From Xanthomonas sp. NCPPB 1128 (GTDB lineage Bacteria; Pseudomonadota; Gammaproteobacteria; Xanthomonadales; Xanthomonadaceae): 64,000 nt of DNA. The position numbers and the translations under genes are program-made. Positions 16,490 through 25,809 of this stretch are shown here, piece after piece. Location of the stretch: the NCBI RefSeq assembly GCF_001043115.1, contig NZ_LFME01000001.1, positions 310,001 to 374,000 of the forward strand, written 5' to 3'. The first letter of the stretch is position 1. The number at the start of each line of letters is the position of its first letter. The notes under the pieces were generated by a model that was not told the DNA's origin, ran no database searches, and worked only from the letters and a program-made list of their open reading frames with translations.

Positions 16490-19078
16490 TTGCATACACA
16501 GCCTGCTGGCGCGCGCGCGCCGCTTCGCACTGCGCTGGCCGCGGCCGCTGCGCTTGGCCTGCTGGCGTTGGCCGCCGCCGGTCCCGGTCGCTCCGTTCCG
16601 GTCGCACCGGCGGCCGCGCCGCCGCCGCCGATCCATCCGGACCGGTGGCCGTCCCCGGCCTGGCCGCTGCAGGAGGATCCGGCGCTGGAGGCGCGCATCA
16701 CCACGCTGATGGCGCAGATGTCGGTGGAGCAGAAGGTCGGGCAGACCGTGCAGGGCGACATCGGCAGCATGACCCCGGAGGACGTGCGCAAGTACCACAT
16801 CGGTTCGGTGCTGGCCGGTGGCAATTCCGATCCCGGCGGCAAGTACGACGCCAGCCCGGCGCAATGGCTGGCGCTGGCCGATGCGTATTACGCGGCGTCC
16901 ATGCAAAAAGACGGTGCCGGCCCGGCGATCCCGATCATCTTCGGCATCGACGCGGTGCACGGGCAGAGCAACATCGTCGGCGCCACGCTGTTCCCGCACA
17001 ACATCGGCCTGGGCGCGACCCGCGACCCGGCGCTGATGCGCAAGATCGGCGAGATCACCGCCGCCGAGACCCGCACCACCGGCATGGAGTGGACCTTCGC
17101 CCCGACCGTGGCGGTGCCGCAGGACGACCGTTGGGGCCGCACCTACGAAGGCTATTCCGAGTCGCCCGAGGTGGTGGCGAGCTACGCCGGCCAGATGGTC
17201 GAGGGCCTGCAGGGGGTGCCCGGCACGCCCGGTTTCCTGGACGGCTCGCACGTGATCTCCTCGGTCAAGCACTTCCTCGGCGACGGTGGCACCACCGACG
17301 GCAAGGACCAGGGCGATACCCGGATCAACGAACAGCAACTGCGTGACATCCACGGCGCCGGCTATCCGCCGGCGATCGCCGCCGGCGCGCAAACGGTGAT
17401 GGCCTCTTTCAACAGCGTCAACGGGGTCAAGATGCATGGCAACAAAGTCATGCTGACCGACGTGCTGAAGGGGCAGATGCATTTCGGCGGCTTCGTGGTC
17501 GGTGACTGGAACGGCCACGCCCAGGTCCCCGGCTGCCGCAAGGACGACTGCCCGGCCGCGTTCAACGCCGGCGTGGACATGCTGATGGCCCCGGACAGCT
17601 GGAAGGGCGTCTACGAGAACGCACTGAAGGCGGTGAAGTCGGGCGAGATCCCGATGGCGCGGCTGGACGATGCGGTGCGGCGCATCCTGCGGGTGAAGCT
17701 GCGCCTGGGCCTGTTCGAGGCCGGCAAGCCGTCGCAGCGTCCACTCGGCGGCAAGTTCGCGCTGCTCGGCGCGTCCGAACACCGCGCGGTGGCGCGGCAG
17801 GCGGTGCGCGAATCGCTGGTGCTGCTGAAGAACCAGCAGCAACTGCTGCCGCTGAAGCCGCAGCTCAAGCTGCTGGTGGCCGGCGACGGCGCCAACGACA
17901 TGGGCAAGCAAGCCGGCGGCTGGACCCTGAATTGGCAGGGCACCGGCACCAAGCGCGCCGATTACCCCAACGGCACCACCATCTGGGAGGGCCTGCAGCA
18001 GCAGGTCGGCGCCGCTGGCGGCAGCGCCGAACTGGCGGTGGACGGCAAGTTCACCACCAAGCCGGACGTGGCGGTGGTGGTGTTCGGCGAACATCCCTAC
18101 GCCGAGTTCCAGGGCGACATCGCCACGCTGCTGTACAAGCCCGGCGACGACAGCGACCTGGACCTGATCAAGTCGCTGAAGGCGCAAGGCATCCCGGTGG
18201 TGGCGGTGTTCCTGAGCGGGCGGCCGCTGTGGGTGAACCGCGAGATCAACGCGGCCGACGCCTTTGTCGCGGCCTGGTTGCCGGGCTCGGAAGGCGCCGG
18301 CGTCGCCGACGTGCTGCTGCGCAAGCCCGACGGCAGCGTGCAGTACGACTGCCACGGCAAGCTGAGCTTCTCCTGGCCGCGCAATGCGATGCAGTTCGCC
18401 AACAACGTCGGGCAGAAGAACTACAGCCCGCAGTTCGCCTTCGGCTACGGCCTCACCTACGAAGACAAGGGCGATCTGAGCCGCCTGTCCGAGGTCTCGG
18501 GCGTGTCCGGTGCACAGGCGGTGGGCGGGGTGTATCTGGACCGTGGCAAGCCGGCGACGGGCATCAACCTGATCCTGTTCGGCGGCGCTCAGGCCAACCT
18601 GCCGGCGCCGACCTTTCCGGCCGCGCTGGCCGACGGCTCGCTGAAGGTCACCGCGATCGACGACAAGGCGCAGGAGGATGCGCGTCGCTTCGTCTGGTCT
18701 GGCAGCGGCACGTCGGGGGTGGCGCTGGTGTTGCCCAAGCCGCTGGACGTCTCGCGCGAGAGCAATGGCGATGTGCAACTGATCCTGACCATGAAGGTGG
18801 ACGTGGCGCCCAGCGCTGCCGCCCGCATCGGCGTGGCCTGCGGCCATGACTGCGGCGTGCGCCTGGACCTGGGCAAGGCGCTGGCCGCGCTGCCGAAGGG
18901 TGAGTGGCGCACGCTCGGCGTGCCGTTGAAGTGCTTCGCGGCGGCCGGCGCCGACCTGACCCGGCTCGAGCGCCTGCCGGTGATCGAGAGCAACGGCGCG
19001 CTGGATCTTTCGCTGTCGCGGATCGCGCTGGGCAGCAGCAACGACGCGCAGAGCGTGGTCGACTGCCCGCTGCATTGA
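16490..19078 (+). CDS. Glycoside hydrolase family 3, exo-beta-glucan glucohydrolase
   Basis: Exported enzyme of about 862 residues that releases glucose from beta-1,3/1,4-glucans or cello-oligosaccharides. A signal peptide (LRTALAAAAALGLLALAAAG) is followed by the GH3 N-terminal TIM barrel, with FGIDAVHGQSN, TFAPTVAVPQDDRWGRTYEG, KHFLGDGGT and the nucleophile Asp in GFVVGDWNGH (near residue 339). Then come the GH3 C-terminal domain (ESLVLLKNQQQLLPL) and an ExoP-type C-terminal domain of about 200 residues. The TTG at 16490 is chosen because GGGAGGGAG sits just before it; the ATG at 16460 in the same frame is the alternative. The following gene is a sugar symporter. Confidence 0.85.
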   Translation: MHTQPAGARAPLRTALAAAAALGLLALAAAGPGRSVPVAPAAAPPPPIHPDRWPSPAWPLQEDPALEARITTLMAQMSVEQKVGQTVQGDIGSMTPEDVRKYHIGSVLAGGNSDPGGKYDASPAQWLALADAYYAASMQKDGAGPAIPIIFGIDAVHGQSNIVGATLFPHNIGLGATRDPALMRKIGEITAAETRTTGMEWTFAPTVAVPQDDRWGRTYEGYSESPEVVASYAGQMVEGLQGVPGTPGFLDGSHVISSVKHFLGDGGTTDGKDQGDTRINEQQLRDIHGAGYPPAIAAGAQTVMASFNSVNGVKMHGNKVMLTDVLKGQMHFGGFVVGDWNGHAQVPGCRKDDCPAAFNAGVDMLMAPDSWKGVYENALKAVKSGEIPMARLDDAVRRILRVKLRLGLFEAGKPSQRPLGGKFALLGASEHRAVARQAVRESLVLLKNQQQLLPLKPQLKLLVAGDGANDMGKQAGGWTLNWQGTGTKRADYPNGTTIWEGLQQQVGAAGGSAELAVDGKFTTKPDVAVVVFGEHPYAEFQGDIATLLYKPGDDSDLDLIKSLKAQGIPVVAVFLSGRPLWVNREINAADAFVAAWLPGSEGAGVADVLLRKPDGSVQYDCHGKLSFSWPRNAMQFANNVGQKNYSPQFAFGYGLTYEDKGDLSRLSEVSGVSGAQAVGGVYLDRGKPATGINLILFGGAQANLPAPTFPAALADGSLKVTAIDDKAQEDARRFVWSGSGTSGVALVLPKPLDVSRESNGDVQLILTMKVDVAPSAAARIGVACGHDCGVRLDLGKALAALPKGEWRTLGVPLKCFAAAGADLTRLERLPVIESNGALDLSLSRIALGSSNDAQSVVDCPLH

Positions 19079-19174
19079 GCGGTGGCAAACGTTTTTCTTG
19101 AACGAGCGGCGCCGCCCACCCGGGCGGCGTCATGGACAACGGTGCGACAGGGCTGCGGCCCGTAGGAGAAGGCA

Positions 19175-20737
19175 GTGGGGTTGGCGACGTTGGATGTGGC
19201 GATTGTGGTGGTCTACCTGGCGGGCATCTTCCTGCTTGCGCAATGGGTGTCGCGGGAGAAGGCCGGGCACAGCAAGAGCGCCGAGGACTACTTCCTGGCC
19301 AGCAAGACCCTGCCGTGGTGGGCGATCGGCGCCTCGCTGATCGCGGCGAACATCTCCGCCGAGCAGATCATCGGCATGGCCGGCTCCGGCTACGCGATCG
19401 GCCTGGCGATCGCTTCCTACGAATGGATGGCGGCGCTGACGTTGCTGATCGTCGGCAAGTTCTTCCTGCCGATCTTCCTGCGCAACGGCATCTACACCAT
19501 GCCGCAGTTCCTGGAGCAGCGCTACGGCAAGTGGATCCGCACGCTGATGGCGGTGTTCTGGCTGCTGCTGTACGTGTTCGTCAACCTGACCTCGATCCTG
19601 TGGCTGGGTTCGATCGCGGTGAGCCAGGTCACCGGCATGGACCAGACCCTGGCGCTGGCGCTGATCGGCGTGTTCGCGCTGGTCTACCAGTTGTACGGCG
19701 GACTGAAGGCGGTGGCGCTGACCGACATCGTGCAGGTCACCTTGCTGGTGCTGGGCGGCCTGCTGGTCGCCGGCCTGACCCTGTCGCGGATCGGCGACGG
19801 CGCCGGCGTGCTCGCCGGCTTCCGCCACCTGTGGAATATGCACCCGGAGCACTTCCACATGATCCTGTCCAAGGACAACCCGTTCTACAAGGACCTGCCG
19901 GGTCTGAGCGTTCTGCTCGGCGGCCTGTGGGTGATGAACATCAGCTACTGGGGCTTCAACCAGTACATCATCCAGCGCGCGCTGGCGGCCAAGGACATCG
20001 GCGAGGCGCAGAAGGGCATGGTGTTCGCCGCGTTCCTGAAGCTGCTGATGCCGGTGGTGGTGGTGGTGCCGGGCATCGCCGCGGTGGTGCTGGCGCCGGA
20101 CCTGGCCAAGCCGGACCAGGCCTATCCGACCATGATGCAGCTGTTGCCCAGCGGCATCCTCGGCCTGGTGTTCGCCGCGCTGGTGGCGGCGATCGTGGCC
20201 TCGCTGGCGTCCAAGATCAATTCGGTGGCGACCATCTTCACCCTGGACTTCTACGCCAAGTTCCGCCCGCAGGCCGATCAGCCGCAGCTGGTGCGGGTGG
20301 GCCGCGTGGCCGCGGTGACCTCGGTGCTGATCGGCATCCTCACCGCGCGGCCGCTGCTGGGCAACTTCGACCAGGGCTTCCAGTTCATCCAGGAATTCAC
20401 CGGCTTCTTCACCCCGGGCGTGGTGGTGATCTTCATGCTCGGCCTGTTCTGGAAGCGCGCCAACGAGGCCGGCGCGCTGACCGCGGCGATCGGCTCGGTG
20501 CTGCTGTCGTTCGCGCTGAAGAAGCTGTGGCCGGAACTGCCGTTCATGGACCGCATCGGCCTGGTGTTCGTGCTGTCGCTGGTGGCGGCGGTGCTGGTGT
20601 CGCTGCTGACCCCGCAGGCGCCGGCGCGCGACCTGATCCGCACCGACGACGTGCGCTACGGCACCACGCTGGGCTTCAAGCTCGGCGCCGCGGCGGTGAT
20701 CGCGATCCTGGTGGCGTTGTACGCGGTGTTCTGGTGA
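19175..20737 (+). CDS. Sodium:solute (glucose/galactose-type) symporter
   Basis: SSS-family inner-membrane transporter, 520 residues, about 14 helices. Seen: DYFLASKTLPWWAIGASLIA and ANISAEQIIGMAGSGYA near residue 55, YQLYGGLKAVALTDIVQV near residue 170 (the family signature region), and the conserved SLASKINSVATIFTLDFY near residue 345. It resembles SglT-type sodium/sugar cotransporters. The GTG at 19175 is chosen because AGGAGA lies five bases upstream; no ATG is available nearby. It lies 96 bases after the GH3 enzyme, so it probably imports the released glucose. A GC hairpin (GCCGCCC...GGGCGGC) lies in the gap. Confidence 0.88.
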   Translation: MGLATLDVAIVVVYLAGIFLLAQWVSREKAGHSKSAEDYFLASKTLPWWAIGASLIAANISAEQIIGMAGSGYAIGLAIASYEWMAALTLLIVGKFFLPIFLRNGIYTMPQFLEQRYGKWIRTLMAVFWLLLYVFVNLTSILWLGSIAVSQVTGMDQTLALALIGVFALVYQLYGGLKAVALTDIVQVTLLVLGGLLVAGLTLSRIGDGAGVLAGFRHLWNMHPEHFHMILSKDNPFYKDLPGLSVLLGGLWVMNISYWGFNQYIIQRALAAKDIGEAQKGMVFAAFLKLLMPVVVVVPGIAAVVLAPDLAKPDQAYPTMMQLLPSGILGLVFAALVAAIVASLASKINSVATIFTLDFYAKFRPQADQPQLVRVGRVAAVTSVLIGILTARPLLGNFDQGFQFIQEFTGFFTPGVVVIFMLGLFWKRANEAGALTAAIGSVLLSFALKKLWPELPFMDRIGLVFVLSLVAAVLVSLLTPQAPARDLIRTDDVRYGTTLGFKLGAAAVIAILVALYAVFW

Positions 20738-20765
20738 GCCACGCGCGGGCCGTGGCGCGGTGCGC

Positions 20766-22559
20766 TCAGGCGTCGCCGTTCTGCCACGGCTCGGCCAGCC
20801 AGGCGTCGAGCGCCTCGGCCGGCATCGGCCGCGCGATCCAGTAGCCCTGGCCTTCGTCGCAGCCCCAGTCGCGCAGCATCTTGTACACGGTTTCGCTCTC
20901 GATGCCCTCGGCCACCACTTGCTGGCCGAAGTCGTGGCCGAGATGGATCATCGACGGCACCAGCATGCCGTCGCTGCGGCTGCCGGGCAGGGCGCGGATG
21001 AACGACTGGTCGATCTTCAGCGCGCTGGCCGGGATGTTCTTCAGATAGCCGAGGTTGCTGTAGCCGGTGCCGAAGTCGTCGATGGCGATCTTTACCCCGA
21101 GCGCGCTGATCTGCTGCAGCTTTTCGCCCACGCGCTGCGGATCGCGAATCATCGCGCTCTCGGTGAATTCGATCTCCAGCGCGCCGGGCGCCAGCGCATG
21201 CTGCTGCAGCAGCGCCTGCAGCCGGGTGATGAAGTCGGCCTGTTCCAGGTCCACCGCCGACACGTTCAGCGCGACGCTGAAGGTGTAACCGCGCTGTCGC
21301 CACAGCGCCGCCTGGGCGATGCCGGCGCGCAGCACCCAGGCGGTGATCCGGCTCATCAGCGCGGTCTTTTCGGCCAGCGGGATGAAGTCGTTCGGCGCCA
21401 CCGTGCCCAGCAACGGATGCTGCCAGCGCAGCAGCGCTTCCACGCCGACGCAGGCGCCGCTGCGCAGGCTCACCCGCGGCTGGTAGTGCAGGCTCAGCTG
21501 GCCCCGGGTCTCCAGCGCCTCCGGCAACGCGGCCAGGATCCGGAAGGCATTGCGCTGGTTGGCGTCGTGGTTGCGCTCGTACAGGCTCCAGCGCTGCCCG
21601 CGCTGGCGCGCCATGTCCACCGCGGTGGTCAGCGAGCGGACCGTGTGATTGGCGCTGAGCGCCCCGTCCAGGCGCACCGCGCCCAGCGAGGGGCTGGCCG
21701 CATGCGGAATGCCCTGGTGGTCGATCGCCGCGGCGAAGGCGTCGCAGACGTGCTCGCACCAGTACTCCAGATGCGCCGTGTCGCTGCCTTCCATGATGAA
21801 CACGAAGGTGGTGGTGTCGATGCGGTACAGCGGCAGGCTGCCCAGCGCCTTGCGCAGGCGGTCGCGCGTGGCCAGCAGGTAGCCCTCGGCGTACTCCCAG
21901 CCCAGCGCCTTGACCATGTCGCGGAAATAGTCGATGCCGCACACGTCGATCGCCACCGCGGTGTCGTGCTGATCCGCGCTCTGCAGCGACAGCCACATGG
22001 TCAGGTCGTCGTTGAAGCGGCTGCGGTTGGGCAGGCCGGTCAGCGCATCGACGAAACCGCTGTTGCGCAGCGTGTCGATGCGGACCATCAGCAGGTCGCG
22101 CAGGTCCTGCAGGGTGCGGCGCGCGACCTCGTCGAACTCGTGGCGCGGCTCGGTATCGATCACGCACAGCGTGCCGAGGCTGGCGCCGTCGGCCATCAGC
22201 AGCGGGGCACCTGCGTAGAAGCGGATGAACGGCGGGCCGGTGACCAGCGGGTTGTCGCGGAAGCGCGGATCCTGGCGCGCGTCGGCCACCACCATCAGTT
22301 CCGGGCTGTGGATCGCATGTGCGCAGAACGCCTGGCTGCGCGGCGTCTGCGCAACCTCCAGGCCGACCCGGGACTTGAACCACTGGCGCTGTTCGTCGAT
22401 CAGCGAGACCAGCGCGATCGGCACCCGCAGGTAGCGGGACGCCAGCTGCGTGACCAGGTCGAACACCTGGTCGGCGGGCGTGTCCAGCAGGCACAGCTGG
22501 CGCAGGGCGCTGAGCCGTTGCGGCTCGTCCAGCAAGGCGGGTGGGGGAGATTTCAACAT
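20766..22559 (-). CDS. GAF-GGDEF-EAL cyclic-di-GMP phosphodiesterase
   Basis: Cytoplasmic signalling protein of 597 residues. An N-terminal GAF domain (about 20-165; FCAHAIHSPELMVV, RFYAGAPL, GTLCVID) is followed by a GGDEF-like domain (about 165-335) whose active-site motif is replaced by RIDTTTFVFI, so cyclase activity is unlikely. The EAL domain (about 345-585) keeps VEALLRW, LNVSAVDL, IEFTES, DDFGTGYS, KIDQSFI and VAEGIE, the metal and catalytic residues of an active phosphodiesterase. It probably hydrolyses c-di-GMP under GAF control. It is convergent with the symporter and monocistronic. Confidence 0.9.
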   Translation of the reverse strand: MLKSPPPALLDEPQRLSALRQLCLLDTPADQVFDLVTQLASRYLRVPIALVSLIDEQRQWFKSRVGLEVAQTPRSQAFCAHAIHSPELMVVADARQDPRFRDNPLVTGPPFIRFYAGAPLLMADGASLGTLCVIDTEPRHEFDEVARRTLQDLRDLLMVRIDTLRNSGFVDALTGLPNRSRFNDDLTMWLSLQSADQHDTAVAIDVCGIDYFRDMVKALGWEYAEGYLLATRDRLRKALGSLPLYRIDTTTFVFIMEGSDTAHLEYWCEHVCDAFAAAIDHQGIPHAASPSLGAVRLDGALSANHTVRSLTTAVDMARQRGQRWSLYERNHDANQRNAFRILAALPEALETRGQLSLHYQPRVSLRSGACVGVEALLRWQHPLLGTVAPNDFIPLAEKTALMSRITAWVLRAGIAQAALWRQRGYTFSVALNVSAVDLEQADFITRLQALLQQHALAPGALEIEFTESAMIRDPQRVGEKLQQISALGVKIAIDDFGTGYSNLGYLKNIPASALKIDQSFIRALPGSRSDGMLVPSMIHLGHDFGQQVVAEGIESETVYKMLRDWGCDEGQGYWIARPMPAEALDAWLAEPWQNGDA

Positions 22560-22570
22560 GCCGGGTTAGC

Positions 22571-22602
22571 GGCCCGGCGCCAGGGGACTTGAGCGCCGGG
22601 CC
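22571..22602 (-). terminator. Hairpin downstream of the regBA-type pair
   Basis: GGCCCGGCGC (22571-22580) is exactly complementary to GCGCCGGGCC (22593-22602) with a 12-base loop. It lies just past the response-regulator stop on the minus strand and upstream of the EAL gene start. There is no T-tract. Confidence 0.45.
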
Positions 22603-22632
22603 CAGGCGCGGTTCACGCCGCCGCCGCGCGGC

Positions 22633-23199
22633 TCAGCGTGGCGGGTCGCGCTGCGGGCTGGGCCGCTTGGCCAGCTTGCGCTGCAGCGAGCGGCGGTGCA
22701 TGCCGAGCAGGCGCGCGGCCGCGGAGACGTTGCCGCCGGTCTCGTGCATGGCCTGCTGGATGTGCTCCCACTGCAGGCGGCTGAGCGGGGTCATCGCGTC
22801 CGGCACGTCGCTGCCGTCCTCGTCCTCCTCCTCCTCGGCTTCCAGGCCGATCGCGCGCAGGATCATCGGCACGGTGGCCGGCTTGGGCAGGTAGTCGTCG
22901 GCGCCGAGCTTGATCGCCTCCACCGCGGTGGCGATGCTGGCGTAGCCGGTGACCAGCAGGATGCGCATGTCGGCGCGGATCGCGCGCAGCGGCTGGATCA
23001 GCGCCAGGCCGGATTCGTCGCCGAGCTTGAGGTCGATCAGCGCGTAGTCCGGCGGCGCGGCGGCGGCCAGCGCCAGCGCGGCGGCGGCGCTGTCGGCGGT
23101 GCGCGTCTCCAGGCCGCGGCGGGCGAGGGTGCGCTGCAGGGTGCGCAGGTACAGCGGATCGTCGTCGACCAGCAGGCCCAGCGGGGAGTCGGTGTTCAT
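22633..23199 (-). CDS. RegA/PrrA/ActR-type redox response regulator
   Basis: Response regulator of 188 residues. The receiver domain has LLVDDDPLYLRTL (acidic pocket), DYALIDLKLGDESG with the phosphoacceptor Asp near residue 53, and YLPKP with the conserved Lys. An acidic linker (EAEEEEDEDGSD) leads to a Fis-type helix-turn-helix, GGNVSAAARLLGMHRRSLQR, which is characteristic of the RegA family (closely similar to GNVSETARRLNMHRRTLQR). The ATG overlaps the stop of the kinase gene by four bases. In other proteobacteria such pairs adjust respiration and nitrogen or carbon metabolism to redox state. Confidence 0.88.
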   Translation of the reverse strand: MNTDSPLGLLVDDDPLYLRTLQRTLARRGLETRTADSAAAALALAAAAPPDYALIDLKLGDESGLALIQPLRAIRADMRILLVTGYASIATAVEAIKLGADDYLPKPATVPMILRAIGLEAEEEEDEDGSDVPDAMTPLSRLQWEHIQQAMHETGGNVSAAARLLGMHRRSLQRKLAKRPSPQRDPPR

Positions 23200-24428
23200 G
23201 CGGAGGTCTCCAGGGCGAGCAGCGGCAGGCGGAAGCCGACCCGGGCGCCATGGTCCGGCGCCGGCTCGGTCCACAGCTCGCCGCCCAGGCGTTCGATGGT
23301 CGCATGCGACAGCGCCAGGCCCACGCCCATGCTCTCGGGCTTGCCGCTGCGGAACAGAGTGGCCGGCAGGCCGACCTGGTTGGCGTCGAAGCCGCCGCCG
23401 TAGTCGCGGACCTCGCCGACCAGCTCGCTGCCGGTGACGCGCACGCTCAGGTCCACCTGCGGATGGCCCGCGCGTTCGCCGGCGTCGGCGGCGTTGTTCA
23501 GCAGCACCTGCAGCAGGTGGCCGATGGCGCTTTCCATGCGCAGTTGCAGCGGCGCGTCGTCGTTGCGGCGCAGGCGCACGGTGGGCCGCACCAACTGCCA
23601 TTGGTGCAGCACCTGCGCCAGCGACACGGTCCGCCCGCCGGCGCGCTGCGCCGGGGCGGCCAGTGCCAGCACCCGTTCGCGGCACTGCACCAGCAGTTCG
23701 CGCAGGGTGTCCAGGTCCTCGCGCAGTTCCGGCTGGGTGCTCTGCTCGGCGATGTCGTCGGTGAGCAGGGTCATCGTCGCCAGCGGCGTGTTCAGTTCGT
23801 GGGCCACCGAGGCGGCATGGGTGGCCAGGGCGACGATGCCCTCGTTGCGGGTGAAGCGCTCGCGCAGTAGCGCCAGCTCGCGCTCGCGTTCGCGCATGGC
23901 CATCGCCAGGCGGGTGGAGAACACCAGCACCACCACGGTGGACAGCAGGAAGTTGGCGGCCATGCCCCAGCGCTGCAGGTCCAGCGCCTGGTAGGGGCCG
24001 TGCGGCAGGGGCAAGCCGAACAGCGCGCTGACCGCATAGCCGGCCACGCAGGCCAGCGCCACCGCCAGCGCCCAGCGCAGCGGCAGCGCCAGCACCGCCA
24101 GCGCGATCAGCACCAGGAACAGCGAGCCGAAGGCGTTGCCGATGCCGCCGCTCCAGCCGACCATCCAGGTCAGCACCGTCACGTCGACTAGGATGTGGCC
24201 GAAGGCGGTGGCCGGCGCGGCCGAGTCGGCATGACGCAGGCGCAGCTGCGCGTACAGGTTGAACAGCGCCAGCACCGCCACGCCGGCCCATAGCGGCGCC
24301 TGCGGCAGCGGCAACTGCAGCGGCCAGGTCGCCACCAGGATCGTCGCGGCCTGGCCGGCGGTGGCCAGCCAGCGCAGGCTGCACAGGGTGCGCAGGAAGG
24401 AGGCGTCGGTGGAATCCATGCTGCGCAT
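23196..24428 (-). CDS. RegB/PrrB-type membrane sensor histidine kinase
   Basis: Sensor of 410 residues with about six N-terminal membrane helices (residues 15-180), containing SGGIGNAFGSLF. This is close to the GGxxNPF quinone-binding motif of RegB. The phosphoacceptor His is in ASVAHELNTPLATMTLL near residue 223, followed by a Cys in LLVQCRERVLAL at a place comparable to the RegB redox-box Cys (my recollection, unaligned). The HATPase domain shows NNAADAG, DYGGGFD and GVGLALSHATIERLGG. ATGs at 24428 and 24419 are both possible starts. It is divergent from ispG. Confidence 0.87.
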   Translation of the reverse strand: MRSMDSTDASFLRTLCSLRWLATAGQAATILVATWPLQLPLPQAPLWAGVAVLALFNLYAQLRLRHADSAAPATAFGHILVDVTVLTWMVGWSGGIGNAFGSLFLVLIALAVLALPLRWALAVALACVAGYAVSALFGLPLPHGPYQALDLQRWGMAANFLLSTVVVLVFSTRLAMAMRERERELALLRERFTRNEGIVALATHAASVAHELNTPLATMTLLTDDIAEQSTQPELREDLDTLRELLVQCRERVLALAAPAQRAGGRTVSLAQVLHQWQLVRPTVRLRRNDDAPLQLRMESAIGHLLQVLLNNAADAGERAGHPQVDLSVRVTGSELVGEVRDYGGGFDANQVGLPATLFRSGKPESMGVGLALSHATIERLGGELWTEPAPDHGARVGFRLPLLALETSA

Positions 24429-24543
24429 CGTATGCGCTGGACCGGGGGCCTGCCTGCGACAAACCGTCGCAGCGGTGCCGCCTCGCTGAATCGCCGGTGC
24501 CGGTGCATGCGGCAGGAGGCGCCGCGCAGGCTAAAATGGGCAG

Positions 24544-25809
24544 ATGTACGACGCCGTCAGCCGCCCCACGCCTCCCGCCGATGCCGCGCCCTGGGCGCGC
24601 CGTCTCACCCAGCCGGTCCGCATCGGCGGCGTCACCATGGGCGGCGGCAAGCCGGTGGTGGTGCAGTCGATGACCAACACCGACACCGCCGACGTCGCCT
24701 CCTCGGTCAAGCAGGTGGCCGAACTGTGGCGCGCCGGCTCGGAACTGGTGCGCCTGACCGTCAACAATCCCGAGTCGGCGGCGGCGATCCCGCGCATCGT
24801 CGACAAGCTGCGGATGATGGGCATCGAGGTGCCGCTGATCGGCGACTTCCACTACAACGGCCATCAGCTGCTGGCCGCCGAGCCGGCCTGTGCCGAGGCG
24901 CTGGCCAAGTACCGGATCAATCCCGGCAACGTCGGCTTCGGCAAGAAGAAGGACACCCAGTTCGCGCAGCTGATCGAGTTCGCGCTGAAGTACGACAAGC
25001 CGGTGCGCATCGGCGCCAACTGGGGTTCGCTGGACCAGGCGCTGGCCGCGCAGCTGATGGACGAGAACTCGCGGCGCGAGGTGCCGTGGGATGCCGGCCG
25101 GGTGTTGCGCGAAGCGCTGATCCGTTCGGCGCTGGACTCGGCCGAGCGTGCGGTGGAACTGGGCCTGGGCCGCGACCGCATCGTGCTCAGTTGCAAGGTC
25201 AGCGGCGTGCAGGAGCTGATCGCGGTGTACCGCGACCTGGCGCAGCGCTCGGACTTCGCCCTGCACCTGGGCCTGACCGAGGCCGGCATCGGCAGCAAGG
25301 GCATCGTCGCCTCCAGCGCGGCGTTGGCGGTGTTGCTGCAGGAAGGCATCGGCGACACCATCCGTATCTCGCTGACCCCCGAGCCGGGGCAATCGCGCAC
25401 GCAGGAGGTGATCGTCGCCCAGGAACTGCTGCAGACCACCGGCCAGCGCGCCTTCACCCCCCTGGTCACCGCCTGCCCGGGCTGCGGCCGCACCACCTCC
25501 GAGTTCTTCCAGGAGCTGGCCAAGGTGGTGCAGAACCACGTCCGCGCCAAGATGCCGGAGTGGAAGGTGACCCATCCCGGCGCCGAGAGCATGACCCTGG
25601 CGGTGATGGGCTGCGTGGTCAACGGGCCGGGCGAGTCGCGCCACGCCAACATCGGCATCTCGCTGCCGGGCACCGGCGAGGCGCCGGCCGCGCCGGTGTT
25701 CATCGATGGCGAGAAAAAGGTGACCCTGCGCGGCGAGAACATCGCCCACGAGTTCGTCGCACTGATCGACGACTACGTCGAACGTACCTATGTCCGCCGC
25801 ACCGGGTGA
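24544..25809 (+). CDS. ispG: 4-hydroxy-3-methylbut-2-en-1-yl diphosphate synthase
   Basis: [4Fe-4S] enzyme of 421 residues that converts MEcPP to HMBPP in the non-mevalonate isoprenoid pathway. Seen: [20 protein letters not shown] near residue 20, [10 protein letters not shown] near residue 102, [15 protein letters not shown] near residue 125, and the cluster ligands in [13 protein letters not shown] (two Cys near residue 310) and [14 protein letters not shown] (third Cys near residue 357). The upstream TAAAAT at 24532 could be a -10. A PAP2 phosphatase gene begins within its last 20 bases. Confidence 0.95.
   Translation: MYDAVSRPTPPADAAPWARRLTQPVRIGGVTMGGGKPVVVQSMTNTDTADVASSVKQVAELWRAGSELVRLTVNNPESAAAIPRIVDKLRMMGIEVPLIGDFHYNGHQLLAAEPACAEALAKYRINPGNVGFGKKKDTQFAQLIEFALKYDKPVRIGANWGSLDQALAAQLMDENSRREVPWDAGRVLREALIRSALDSAERAVELGLGRDRIVLSCKVSGVQELIAVYRDLAQRSDFALHLGLTEAGIGSKGIVASSAALAVLLQEGIGDTIRISLTPEPGQSRTQEVIVAQELLQTTGQRAFTPLVTACPGCGRTTSEFFQELAKVVQNHVRAKMPEWKVTHPGAESMTLAVMGCVVNGPGESRHANIGISLPGTGEAPAAPVFIDGEKKVTLRGENIAHEFVALIDDYVERTYVRRTG

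Noticed and set aside
16340-19075. A 900-codon minus-strand open frame over the GH3 gene
   Set aside because: Same antisense effect; the plus-strand frame has a complete GH3 domain set.
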